Of a stretch of DNA of 64,000 nt, positions 1 through 11,409 are shown one piece after another. Every line of letters starts with the position of its first letter. Positions within the stretch are counted from its first letter, which is position 1. Where the stretch lies: contig JBLWGC010000230.1 in assembly GCA_048772705.1 (NCBI GenBank), positions 1,116,001 to 1,180,000 on the forward strand. Reading direction: 5' to 3'. The stretch is from Leidyana gryllorum EB-2025a (taxonomy: Eukaryota > Apicomplexa). Made by a program: the position numbers and the translations under genes. The notes below the pieces were generated by a model. It had not been told where the DNA came from. It ran no database searches and was given only the letters and a program-made list of their open reading frames with translations.

Positions 1-122
1 GTAGGAACAGGTGGAATAGATGTAGGCTGGGAGATTCGTGGAAGGAGCCTGCGGCTGCGTTGCTGAAGCCAGTCCGCCTCTCGATAAAGCTCTCTGAGCA
101 GACGCTTCCTACTTTCGCCCAT
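1..122 (-). CDS. N-terminus of an unidentified gene, cut by the window start
   Basis: An ATG at 122 (minus strand) sits in a good initiation context (gccaccATG) and opens about 40 codons that run off the window. The peptide begins MGESRKRLLRELYREADWLQ and is basic and helical. I do not recognise the family from this fragment. It lies only 24 nt downstream of the stop codon of the TM9 gene on the same strand, the close same-strand spacing seen elsewhere in this window. The call rests on the start context and on the frame staying open to the edge. Confidence 0.5.
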   Translation of the reverse strand, partial: MGESRKRLLRELYREADWLQQRSRRLLPRISQPTSIPPVP

Positions 123-146
123 GGTGGCAGCTAAAAAGAAAAAGGG

Positions 147-2033
147 CTAGTCTACTTTGACAGCTCCATAAATGGCACGAACAAACCAAAAGCTAGCGAT
201 GAAGCCAACTGCTCCAGTGACCAGGAAGAATGTGTAGGCCATCAGGGCAGTGTAGCCAAAGTACAGCAGGACTGACGCGAAGCGATCGATTTCTAGTGCC
301 ATAAAGAAGTATGCGATCGAGAAGGCGAACAAGAAGACTGCTGAGAACGCCGAGACCAGGTAGGAGCGCCACCACCACTGGTAGTCCTCGGCCGCCAACT
401 GGAAGTAGGTGAAAACAATGGAGGTTTCGGCACAGGTGACGACCAAAATGATCACCACCAACGTCAAGAACCCGAACAGGTAGTAGAAGCGGTGTTGCCA
501 GACGGAAGCCAAGATGAAGGACAGTTCCGAAAAGACCGCGCCGAAGGGCAAGATGCCTCCTGTCACCATGACAAACAGAGGGTGGAGGATAAGAGGAGAT
601 TTCGGGATCTGGCGTGGAATTTGATTCGTCCGGACTGGCAAGGATATGGCCGGCTTGCGATACCCCATGTAGGCTCCGACGAATACGAGGGGTACTGAGA
701 TACCCAACCACAAGAGTACCAGTTGGAAAATGTACTTGAAGGGAATAGCTCCGCTCGACCCCTTGAACCACAATACCAAGTTGAGACACAGGAAGGTTGT
801 AAAGCAGACTCCCGTGTACTGGAAGGCAGTCCATAAAGTCACAATGAAACTCCGGTGGGTCTCGTCGCCTTGGAATAGTTTATTGAAGCGCGCCGATACA
901 TAGCCTGCGGGACCTCCCATGAAGGCGAACAAAATCAAGGCAACCTGTAACATTGCTCCTCTGTTCGCGGGGCTCAACACTCCCAGCATGGCGAAGCCGA
1001 GTGTCAGACCTATCATAATCAGCACTTGTACACCCGTACCAACACACGCGGCCAGAAGCTTGCTGAAGTTGGGTCTCCGGAACACATCGCCGTGAATCAA
1101 CTTCCATCCGCTCTCCTCTTGAGCTTCTTCTATGTCGTCCAAATTATTGTACCGTGCAATGTCTCTCAATAGCGTCCGCAGCAAGATCGTCGCTACCACC
1201 GCCGAAAGCATTAGCACGACTACAAAAGCATTCACGATGGAGAACCATCGAATTTGAGCTGATCCTTCGCTCGCACGGAGGTAAGCATCCCAACGGGTCG
1301 CCCAGCTAATGTCGGAATACTCAAACTTGACCGAGTAGGTGAAGGCAATTTGTGTACCCGCCGGAAGCCGTACTAAATCCAGCCGTGGCAGATTCGCTCC
1401 GCAGTCCATTCCGGTCTCGTTCCTCAGCAACGACAAATCGTGGGCAATCGACCGCGGCTCTACTTCGAACCCGACCACACGTACTCCTTCGTTGGTGGGA
1501 TGATACAAAATCTTCATGTCCAGATGATTCATCAGGTAGGCATGGACCAGAGTTCCTTCGGCCTCCTCTTTGAGCCCCACTGGGTATCCGCTGACAATGA
1601 GTTTGTCTGCGTCGCTCCGTGGGTCTATGTTTCGCCCAAGAGCCATCGGTACAACCAGCGCAGCGGGTAGATCGTCAGCCAGCAAATTAATATAGTACTC
1701 GTCTTCTATCATTCCTTTGAACTCGTTGAGAGACTTCTCAGAGAGTGTTTTGACACACAACACTCGACAGCTATCGTCCACCTTCATTCGGACATCGTAG
1801 GGGGTGTTCTGAATCAGATCTCCCTTGAGTATCTGGCCGAGGTTCTCTTCAACGGTCTCCAATTTCTGGGGCTGACAGTAATCCAGACTGTAGTACCCGT
1901 ATGGCACCTGCGTCTTCACCGAGGTCATCTTGTTCACCTGGATCGGTACGGGTGCCCCCGCGTCATACGCGTTGGGCGCATTCCCAGGGATGTAGAAGGC
2001 TCCAGCCACACCAAATGCCAGCAGAGCCCACAT
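147..2033 (-). CDS. Transmembrane 9 superfamily protein (nonaspanin, EMP70/TM9SF)
   Basis: This intronless gene encodes about 628 residues, the usual size for a TM9SF protein. These are endomembrane (Golgi/endosome) proteins involved in sorting membrane cargo and in adhesion or phagocytosis in other eukaryotes. The chosen Met at 2033 is followed by a hydrophobic signal peptide and then FYIPGNAP, typical of the family. A lumenal domain of roughly 270 residues follows, then about nine membrane helices in the C-terminal half. The protein ends in AVKVD, the KxD-type C-terminal signal known to bind COPI in this family. The frame stays open upstream of Met 2033, but that part lacks a signal peptide and overlaps the first exon of the divergent gene, so I reject it. 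The divergent neighbour's ATG is only 18 nt away. Confidence 0.93.
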   Translation of the reverse strand: MWALLAFGVAGAFYIPGNAPNAYDAGAPVPIQVNKMTSVKTQVPYGYYSLDYCQPQKLETVEENLGQILKGDLIQNTPYDVRMKVDDSCRVLCVKTLSEKSLNEFKGMIEDEYYINLLADDLPAALVVPMALGRNIDPRSDADKLIVSGYPVGLKEEAEGTLVHAYLMNHLDMKILYHPTNEGVRVVGFEVEPRSIAHDLSLLRNETGMDCGANLPRLDLVRLPAGTQIAFTYSVKFEYSDISWATRWDAYLRASEGSAQIRWFSIVNAFVVVLMLSAVVATILLRTLLRDIARYNNLDDIEEAQEESGWKLIHGDVFRRPNFSKLLAACVGTGVQVLIMIGLTLGFAMLGVLSPANRGAMLQVALILFAFMGGPAGYVSARFNKLFQGDETHRSFIVTLWTAFQYTGVCFTTFLCLNLVLWFKGSSGAIPFKYIFQLVLLWLGISVPLVFVGAYMGYRKPAISLPVRTNQIPRQIPKSPLILHPLFVMVTGGILPFGAVFSELSFILASVWQHRFYYLFGFLTLVVIILVVTCAETSIVFTYFQLAAEDYQWWWRSYLVSAFSAVFLFAFSIAYFFMALEIDRFASVLLYFGYTALMAYTFFLVTGAVGFIASFWFVRAIYGAVKVD

Positions 2034-2051
2034 CTCGACGAAAATTCTGAA

Positions 2052-5000
2052 ATGTCGGGAGACCCACCTGCTTACGTTCCCGACCCCGACTGGGAACCAG
2101 GCTTCATCACCTACGAACCCGAACCATTCGACTTTAGTGGTGATGAAGACGATGCCGAGACGGAGGTACAGAGCATTAAGGTGAGTCCGTCTACGTTTTG
2201 TCCGTGAAGTGAGTCCCTTCCCACCCACGGCTGTGGAAAGACTTCACCGGGCGTCGGGCGGTCTCGTATCATCTCGTGTCCCTCCCCACAGGTGGACGTC
2301 GACCAACTACTCGTCTTTCTAGCCCAAGTTCAACCTATCCTCGATGTGGGCTTCGAACCCGCACTGGACCCTTTGTATAAGCGGAAGAAGGTTCATAGAC
2401 GCCGAGAGAGTGAGAAGAAACGGGGGGACTCGCATCGACGGAAGAGCGAGAGAACTCGGTCCAGCGGTCGAGAAAGTCGAAAACATGCTCGAGACCGCAG
2501 TCGAAGTCGAAGTCGCGATCGGCATCGGGACCGTCACCGAACGCGAGACCGTGAACGAGACCGAGACAGAGGTCGCGATCGGGACCGAGACCGGCACCGT
2601 GAGCGAGACCGTGAGCGAGACCGTGAACGAGATCGGGACTCACACAGACACCGGTCGTCGCGCCGCAGGACCCGTTCCGATAGTCTTTCTGGGGAAAGGA
2701 GAATGGAGCACGGATATGCACTGAGACCCCCCCGTCCCCCTCACCTCATTACCGCGCCTCATCTCCTCCCGCATCAAATGCTGCCTCCACCGGTGGTTCT
2801 GCGGCCACCCATATCGCTGGGTCAGGGTGTGCATCCGGGGCCGCCAAACCCACATATCGAATTGAAAGCCCCCGAGTATCCGCAGGAGATATTGGTAATA
2901 AGCAGCGACTCCTCCGATGAATGTATGTATCGCAGGGGCTGGGTGAAAGAAGTGGGCATCGTGACTTACCGCTGAACTATCCACCTGGCAGCAGCAGTTG
3001 GCGTTCGTTGGTGTCGGATGTGCCTAAGCGGATGTTGACAGTGATGGGAGCGATTGCGCTGTTGTCGGGATTGGAGCCGCAGAAGCCCTGGAAGCATTTG
3101 GATGAGCTCATAGCCAAACAACGTAAAATCTCATACTCTCGGGAATCTGGAGACTTGGTCAGTAAAGCTCATCTTGCCTACCTGGAGTCTATCAAAGGCT
3201 TAATTGACTTGAGCGAGATGCTGGGGGCCGAAGGTTCGTTGAGTATGGACGAGGCAACAAGCCAAGAGGCCAAGGTGACCGGCTTTTACCCTCGGGAGGA
3301 CAGACCAGCGTACGAGCAAGAGTGTAAGTCTACGAATCAGTGCACCTCTGCTTTGCTGAACCATCTGCGATTGATACCGAGGGTAATCGAAGTCGCATGG
3401 CGAAGTGATCCGTCTGATCCGCGGCAGGCGGCCCTCAGACGGGCATATTCTGTGCCCGGAAGTTTGGTGTTAGTTAACACAAAGTTTGCGGGAGAGCGTA
3501 GTACTTCGCGGGGTTTGATAATCTGGTGTGACTGTCGCAGCACTAATCTTACGCTCCACCTTCTGATGATGTTTCCTCATGTTGCTGCGAAGCAAACCGA
3601 CCAGCGGGTTCTGTCTCTCAACAATCTGAATGGGGAAGCTGCCAACGGTGCAGAGCCAAACATGAAGTTGCTTCACGAAGTTGTCACCGTCACTGCGACA
3701 TCGAGCCCCAGCCGCTGCTCGGCGATTCTCGGCGATATACTGGACGGTTTGAACTGGATGAATGTGATGCAGGACATTCGGGCTAAGAATCTCACGGGGT
3801 TGACGGCAACTCAAGCTTCAGCCGTTCTACTCTCGATATTGTTCCCGCTGCCCTTGTTACCCTCGATTCTGGGATGGTGGCCGAATGGACTACCTCACCT
3901 GAAAAACCCAACTAACCCCCCAGCTGACCGCTATGACACTTTCGTGGACGACCTCATCAAGACGAGCGTTGAACGGCACAGAGACCTGCTAAAGGCAGAC
4001 AAGAAAGCCCCCGTCGAGTTGCCCGAGTACATGAAGAAACTTCGTGCCTCTCAATTCGGCCGCGTGGATATCAGGAAGCAGCCTTTGGCCGTGGCGTGGA
4101 AGCTGTGGACAAAGAACTACCGCAAAGCGCTTAAGGACCTCCAAGAAGAAAACTCTGTATTCGTGGGCTCCGCCTTCCGGAAAGAGGACATTTTAGAGTC
4201 CAAACTGGACAATCTGGTTTTCGGGAAAGTGATCGCAGCCCACAACTCCGTCCGGATCATTGAGGATTTGAAAGCGGCGGTGAACTATATCGCACAGGAG
4301 AAAAAAGATGGAGTCAAGACTACAAGAGGCTTCCCAGTAGTTGTCGCTGAGGACCCGGATTTCCGCAGTGGCCCAAGATTTGCTGTGGTAAGTTCTTTGA
4401 ATACTGTTGGGCTGACTTGAGACGGGATCAATTTTTCTCTCTCCACAGAATTTGGCTCTGATCCTAAACGCCTGTGTGGTGGGTGGTGTCAATGTGCAAG
4501 TGCACTTCCGGGATGTTGAACGGCACTTCCAAGCTTTGGAGTATCTGAGAGTTCTATCGTGGGAAGATCCCTTGAAGTCCTCGCCTTCTCCGAGCTACGG
4601 CAAACTCTCTCCCCACCGAATCCTCTCACTGGCCATCGGAGGAGTCGTCGGGAAACATGTCAATAGCGATCCGGTTCCCATCCATCACATTATGCTGCCC
4701 GAGAAATTCGGGCCTAATCTCCAACCCGAAGTCTGCAGACCCATAATTGAATGGTGGCAGGCCGCCGTGGCCACCGGATCCATATGGCACCTCGGGATTC
4801 GCCTGCACGCCACTCGGGCCGCTGCGAACATGTGTCTGAATCTCTTGAAGAAATCTGAAATGAGATTTAGTTTGCCTGTTGTGGGCAGCTTAGCGAGTGG
4901 GAAGGCCACCGCCGGGACCGTCGAGAAATTGACGAATGCCGAGAAACTAATGTCCATCTGGTGGCTTTGCTATATAATCCGAATGCTGGGTCCTACAGTC

Positions 5001-5672
5001 AAGTCTTACAAGGATCTGGGACCGGGCTTTTACAAAGTCTTCAAAGGTTGCCGAGACATACTGATGTTCATCAATGACGCTGGCGACGATCTCAAGAATT
5101 GCTCGAGCTCTCTGTTCGATCTGTTGGTCTCAGGACCGGATTGGGAATTACAGTCGGGGTTGAACGAAATTGTGAAATACACCGATACTCAGGTTGCACA
5201 GTTTATATTACGCTCTGCACACGTACTCCTCACGTCTCCAGCGTCCCAATTCGAGGATTTGACTATTGCCTGTGACAGTATGGTGGTTAAGGTTATGATA
5301 TACGACGAGGCTCCTCCGGACTGTCTGGTGACAATGCCTCGCTCCCTTATCTTCCGGCCCACAGTGACAAGCACTGTTTTCATCAACGGGAAGGATGTCA
5401 TCTCGAAAGGCCCGGATGCACAATTGGTGACTAAAGAGATCGAAGAACGGCGATTGGCATTGCTGAAATTGGGTCCCTGGGCCAAAGCGTTCGCGAAAGT
5501 CGAAGAGCGAGACGGCAACCCCATTACTGCCTCCGCGCCCCCAATTGCCAATCCAACTTACATCCCCCATCCGTGTAATTTCACAGACATTCAGTGCAAC
5601 ACAGGACTCATCAGTGGCGGGCAAGTGACTTCGACCCAATGGGTGGATGAGAGTGTTGTCACCACTTCATGA
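2052..5672 (+). CDS. Large RS/RD-repeat protein of unknown function (4 exons)
   Basis: Exons 2052-2180, 2292-2894, 2936-4387 and 4449-5672 join in phase to give 1,135 residues. The introns are 111, 41 and 61 nt, all GT-AG. Residues 1-43 are acidic and proline-rich. Residues about 60-160 are a dense Arg-Asp/Arg-Glu/Arg-Ser low-complexity tract (RDRDRHRERD-like), as found in splicing factors and other nuclear RNA-binding proteins. A proline-rich linker follows. The remaining 900 residues look globular and contain no motif I recognise. A nuclear, RNA-linked role is only suggested by the RS/RD tract. The gene is divergent from the TM9 gene (18 nt between start codons) and its stop abuts the stop of the convergent pseudouridine synthase gene. 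Confidence 0.8.
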
Positions 5673-7428
5673 GAAGCTGCCCTCCTTTGACCACCATGGA
5701 GACACAGGACCGAGCGTTTGTTCGACATTGGTGGCACTCTTCAGTGTCACCTCTTTTGCCCACAGTCCTAAACGCTCTGTTACTTTCCATTGAGCCGGGC
5801 GGGACTTACCGAGCGGATGTGATATCTTTTGGGCTCTGTCCATGAGACTTAGCAGACTGTCAGATGGGAAGATCCGTTTGTGGGGCTTCTCAAAGACGAG
5901 CTCCGCTCCGCTCGACGGTGTGCCGCTGTCCTTGTTGGCTATGACCTTTTCCAGGAAGGTCTCAACAGCAGCGCGTTCAGCTGACTTGTCGGCTTTGTGC
6001 AGCTCGGCGCATCTGTTGATCTCTTCACATGAGACGCCAGTGTACCGCTTCAAGGGCTCATACTGCGTGTCGAAAAGCAAGGGGTAGCCCAGGAGAGCCA
6101 TGACTGATCGAATTTGATGTCTCCGGCCAGTCGGTATCACAATCTCCCATTCCAATAAGTCAACATCTCGAGGGAGCACCTCACAAACACTCGAGTACCA
6201 CTTCTTGGCCACAGAATCTGTGGCCCTCGCAGCGTTCTCCGAGCAGTTGGACAAAAACTCATTGACCGACAACTGTTGGCAGCTGTTAACGATTGTCGTG
6301 CAGCTCTTCCACCCGGCGATCTCGGTGGTGCTGGACGGCAGAGGATAGCTCCGGTCGTACAGATTACCTGCGCACAGATAGATGTGACGGCGGCATTGAG
6401 GGATACCTACTTGGTGGCATAAATGTGTTCAGAGTGAAGGGGAAGTCAGCCGCAGCATTCTCAGTGTCAAGACTTTTCAAGCGGGCCAGAGCTTCAGTTT
6501 CCGTACCAATTGAAATTGCCGAATATACTTTGTTAGAGAGGTCCACATGGCTTTTGCATTTGGGCTTGCACGTGATCGTCCGCTTGGCGTAAACTAACAT
6601 TACTCCCCCAACCCACCCATCCAGTCTGTGCACAGGGTGATACATTGGAGTCGTCGCCGTGGCGGCGGATTCAAGCTGACGACGGTCATTGTCGTCTGAT
6701 TGAGGAGGGTCATTGTCGTCATCTGGGTGGTGACCAATAAAAGTAGCGACTTCCTCTGCCACACACTGCCTAGCATTGGAAACGTGAGGTTCAGCTGGGA
6801 GATTGGGCGGTTTGACGACCGCTACAATAGAATTGCATTGGTTTGGGCAAAGAGAGAAGGTGTTTAAGGGCTTTCGGATCTTGGGATACTCATATGCCAT
6901 CGGTTTCAGGTGAACTCGCAGAAAGGTCAGCGTACGTCTGCTGGAAACATCGATAATGCGCCGTTTCGATGCGTTTTTAGGCTTAGCGCCCTCACGCCAC
7001 GGACAAGTGGCATACAGACAATCCTGATGCTGTTGCCTGAGCGCATCATGAACATTGGATTTCTTAGGCATGCGGGACTGGCGAAAGTCTCCCACTAGGG
7101 CCAGCTCTGGAAAAACTCGTTCCATCCACTCCCTTGATGGGGCCGCAGCTCCGATCCATTTCAAGGGAGCCGAAGGAGAGTGGGTGGCATCTGATCTGGC
7201 ACGTTTGGCTATTGGCTCCTCGGCCTGATCCACTGCATTGCAAAAGCTTCGGAGGTACACCGCCCTTGCAGAGACAATGGAGTGAACATCGCAACCTGGA
7301 AGCGTTTGCGCCAACAGATCGGTCCATGAAGTTGGAAAGTCGTCGTCCAGGAATTGAACGAAAAGTACGTCCTCCCAAACTTGGCCATAGTAACTGATGT
7401 AAGGAACCACTATTGGTGGTGGTCCCAT
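5667..7428 (-). CDS. RluA-family RNA pseudouridine synthase
   Basis: Exons 6411-7428 and 5667-6367 (43-nt intron, phase 1) give 572 residues. The HRLD motif (in PVHRLDGWVGG) matches RluA motif II, and its Asp is the expected catalytic residue that attacks uridine. A later TGRRHQIRSVMALLGYPLLFD segment (quoted in part) matches motif III. The enzyme would isomerise uridine to pseudouridine in rRNA or tRNA; the target cannot be told from sequence. The protein is longer than bacterial RluA because of an N-terminal region of about 300 residues with low-complexity acidic stretches. An upstream in-frame stop supports Met 7428. A possible extra 33- or 57-nt in-frame intron begins near 5809. The gene is convergent with the RS/RD gene, stop against stop. 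Confidence 0.8.
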
Positions 7429-7517
7429 GCTTTGAGAATTTTTCGTAGAGGAGACCACAATGTTGAACTATTGAAACTTTATTTATGTACAGACGGACGC
7501 TGTTGTGCATCATTGTG

Positions 7518-10500
7518 TCACCGCGAAGGGGACGTGGCAAACACTCGAGTGGAATCAGGAAAGAAATCCTTCAGAGGCGTGAATTGAGCAGTCATCTCAC
7601 ATCGAACTGGCAGTGTCTGGGCAAAATACCCCTTCTCCCACCAGGTGCGCATCTCGCGACCAGTGAAAGGACCCTAATTGCGCGTGAAATAAAGATCCTG
7701 CGATAATTAAAGTGTCAAACTCACCTGTATGTTCCCTTTCGGATCCACATATTGCCAGATCTTCTCATCCCCTCGAAGTTTGCGGTCTTTATTTGGCGGA
7801 GCCGGGGGTCCATTGTTGTTAGTACGCGCTGGAGGGCGGGCCTGCTGCTGCTGGGGCTGGGGCGGGGCCTCCACTCGACGCTTGTTGTAAGCGGCCTTCA
7901 TCCCAGAACTGTCCAGAGAGCCGTATCCTTCCTGCTGAGACTTGGCGGCCAACGCGTTCACTGGACGCATTGCGGAGGCCGAGAGCATTTCCAGCAGTTG
8001 TTGTGGTGACGCCCAATCTTGAGATGAGTTGTCCAAATTTCCTTGGGAACCATGTTGTCCCATACGATAGTGATCGTTGCCTTGACGATACTGTTCGCTC
8101 GTGCCTTGACGGAACTGCTCTTGCAGCTGACGATATTGGTCTCCTGCCTGACGATACTGGTCCCCGCCATAAGTATTACGATCTGCATATTGCGGAGCAC
8201 CGCCGTACCCACGATCGCCCCGATATTGATTCTCGCCGCCAAAACTCCCATAACCTGCGCGGTCGTCCCCACCTTGACTACCGCCGAACTGTCGGTCGTG
8301 CCCATAACGAGGGTCGTGGGAGGGTGGTGGTGCCGCCGGCTGGTTCCCGGAACCATATGACCGGTCGTTGGCCCCAGCAAACTGACCGCCATAAGGCCTC
8401 TCAACTCCATAAGAGGGCCTCTCATTGCCTGATTGGGCAGCATATTGGCGAGAATCACTCGTTTGACTTCTGCTGTCGTTTCCTGGATACTGATTAGGCT
8501 CGCCCATCGAACCGAACGAGCGAGGACCTGGTTGACTGAGAGGGGGGCTGGGGTTGTTATCCATCATTAAGGGGAGACCCGCTTGTTGGATAAGTCTTAA
8601 CAAGTGTTGTTGTTCTTCAAGCGGTGCAACTGCGTTAGGTGGTGGTGGTGGTGGAGGGGGAGGAGGCTGTGGTTGGTTTCGTCGACCCGCGGGGAAACGA
8701 TTCGAATTCCTCCTTTCGAGCCCGTCAAAGGCTTCCGATACGGCAGGAGGCGCCGGAGCAGCAGTGGCTGAGCCGAGACGGTCATGTTCAACCTTGACTG
8801 TCACATGGGGCAACATATTCTTGAGAAGCTGGGCCACAGAAGAGGTGTCTGCAGCAGCCGGAGCAGGAACGGGCGCCGGCTCAGCAGGAACCGGAGGAGC
8901 TCTTGCCTGCGGTGGACCATATTGATGTTGGGGGAGCATCTGATGACCCCGCATCACCCGCTCTTCTATGTCAAACATCCAGGGCATATCAGTCTTTGAA
9001 CGTGCATCTGGCACTGGATACCCCTGGGGCATGGTCACTTCAGATACCGGCGGATGATGTGGCATCGTAATCACCTCAGGCTCCTGCGGCTGAGCGGGCG
9101 GTGGAGGTGGCGGCGGTGGTGGGGGTGGGGGTGGAGGTGGAGGAGGTGCAACACGATTAGCTGGCTGTTGCGTATAGTATGGGGGAGGGATATTACTCCT
9201 CGTCGAGGGCGCTTCTTCGGTTTGAGGGGGCAGCTGGGCTGGAGTCGGATCGACTGCCGGGACGACACCGGACACAGTTTTGTCTTCGGCAGGTTGTTTC
9301 CCGCCTTGTTTCCGACTTTTTGGCTCGCTTGACGGCGGTTGCGAAACAGGCGGACTGTGAGTATCGTGAGACTCAGAGACAGACTCCGAGGGACCGGACC
9401 GCCAATCGAGGGCAAAGTCGACATCCTTTGCACCACTTCCTTGACTGTTGGCCGCATATCTACTCTTGTCGAATGGTCGCTGGCCAGGTTTGCCCTTCAT
9501 GCGCTTCTGTAAATCCTCTGGAAGCTCTTTATCAGTGATCTCTCCAGCCAGATACCGCGAGATTAGTTCGGTATTACGATTTCTGTTCTTCAGCCGATAC
9601 GTGTTGACCTTGGAGGTGGCTAAGTTTGCACGTGGTACGGGTGGAGGTCTGTGCGCATTTGTCAACGATAAATTTCTCTCTGGGGTAACTTACGGGAAGT
9701 TGGTGACTTTGTCGACTTGCCATGCCACTTCGTAAAGTTCATCGAAGGGCATGTCGAGGATTTTGATGCCCTCTCGAGTCCAGATTTTGACAACATTGTC
9801 CACGTTCATTCGAGGCCGCGTGGACGCTGTGAAGAAGTATCGGCCACACGGTGACCAGTTGCAGACGACAGTGCACGCTTCCCGCCAATCAGCAATCAGT
9901 GTAATGGCTCCGTTTGGTGCTCGGTAGTGGAATGTTAGATCGCCCGCGAGGTTACCGAAACCTCCGATGGCTATCATATCACCAAATGGACCCCAACTGA
10001 CGGTGTTTTTATAGCCACGAGGGAAACTGTGGAGTCGCTGGGCAGTGTTACCGTCGATGAGAAAGATGTCTGTTGAAGTTTATAGAGAGAGAGTCAACAG
10101 CACCGCAAAGTGACCTTACCCGAAGGAGCTTTCCCTTCGATCAACACCAACTCATCAGTAGTTGGAGACCATTTTGCGTCTTGAGTCACTCGTGTATTGA
10201 TCTTTGTGAGGAGAAGCGTAGCGACAGACCCGGTGTGCAGACCCATAGTGTCTTTGAGCGTGTCGGCGCTCTCATCGCTGGTGGTTACTTCATCGCGATT
10301 AGCTTCCAGATCGCAGAGCCAAGCATCGCCAATGCTACCGTAGTTCTCGCCGGCTGAGTCCACCAACGTCGAGGTGAGAAGGAGACACTTTCGACGGGAA
10401 GGGGCCCACAAAAAATCGCAGCCATCCACGTCGGGAAGCTCGCTGACACCAATCTTGCACCATCCGGGGCCTCCTTCGCTTCCTCCCAAGAACAGCACTC

Positions 10501-11310
10501 GAACCTCGCCCGGCTTCCGAGGTGTGGACTGTGTTGCCGGAGCGAACATTGTGACCACTATTGCTTCAGGATTCGTTGGACACGCTGGAGCGATTCCAGC
10601 GGTGAATCGTGGTGGCAAGGGAAGAGCGAACAAAGGCTTTCCGGAGAAATCGTGTCCCCTACTGACCTCGAGCTTGTCGCCATTGGAGCATAACCGATAC
10701 TTTTCATCGTCTCTCCATTGTACGGGGCCCGGTTGAGACGCTCGTGTGAGTCTTAGCGACAGCAACACCTCAGCGCCAGTCACCTTGGTGTCCTTTCTGT
10801 TGACGCGGTAAATATGATAGTTGGGGCCTGGAGGTCATTTGTGTTGAACACAAGCGGTTGACGAAAGGTGGTGTTACCTGTAATCTCAGTGAGTTGGTGG
10901 CCCGATGGAGCCCAATAGGCATAGAAATAACTACCCTGCGGCGAGAAACCGAACCACTTCAACTGTTTTGCCGGAACATTCGCGAGCCCTTCGGGAACGG
11001 GGAGCGAGCACCCCTGATCGTTACCCAGTGCGTTAGCCTGACACTGTGTTGCGGGGTCGAACTCGGCGTCCCAGCTCACCCCATACAAAACCAAGCCGCG
11101 GTCTGCGAGGTTTATGGCCAATACGGAGCCATTAGGAGCCCAAGCTGTGGCGAGAATCTCTCCCTTTACTTCAGCGATGGTCTCAGGGGCTTGCGAGCTC
11201 TCATACACCGGAGCATCGAGCGGCAAGTCCCACACTTTGTAGACATTCCGGCCACGCAGAGACAAGAAGCTGTGCTTCTGCTCCTGATTCATCTGGTCAC
11301 ACCCATTCAT
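7518..11310 (-). CDS. EIF2A: Translation initiation factor eIF2A with C-terminal GYF domain
   Basis: Five exons (10878-11310, 10120-10827, 9694-10069, 7725-9648, 7518-7673) join in phase to encode 1,198 residues, about twice the length of animal eIF2A. Introns are 50, 50, 45 and 51 nt. The N-terminal 520 residues carry the eIF2A beta-propeller, including GGFGNLAGD and a VKIWTREG blade. The next 600 residues are a disordered tail: two long polyproline runs and a Gly/Gln/Tyr-rich, prion-like region. The C-terminus is a GYF domain split by the last intron: WQYVDPKGNIQ, then GPFTGREMRTWWEKGYF. GYF domains bind proline-rich peptides, so the protein could bind its own polyproline runs. eIF2A delivers initiator tRNA under special conditions; the GYF fusion is not part of the usual architecture. 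The exact start Met is uncertain; an intron may lie in the 5' leader. Confidence 0.87.
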
Positions 11311-11409
11311 GCGCCGGCTTTTGCAAAGGAAGTGAGAGAAATTAGGAGGAAAAAATGCTACCTGCGGAGCAACTATCATTTTTAGGTCATCCAAGGTGCA
11401 CCCTGTGCT

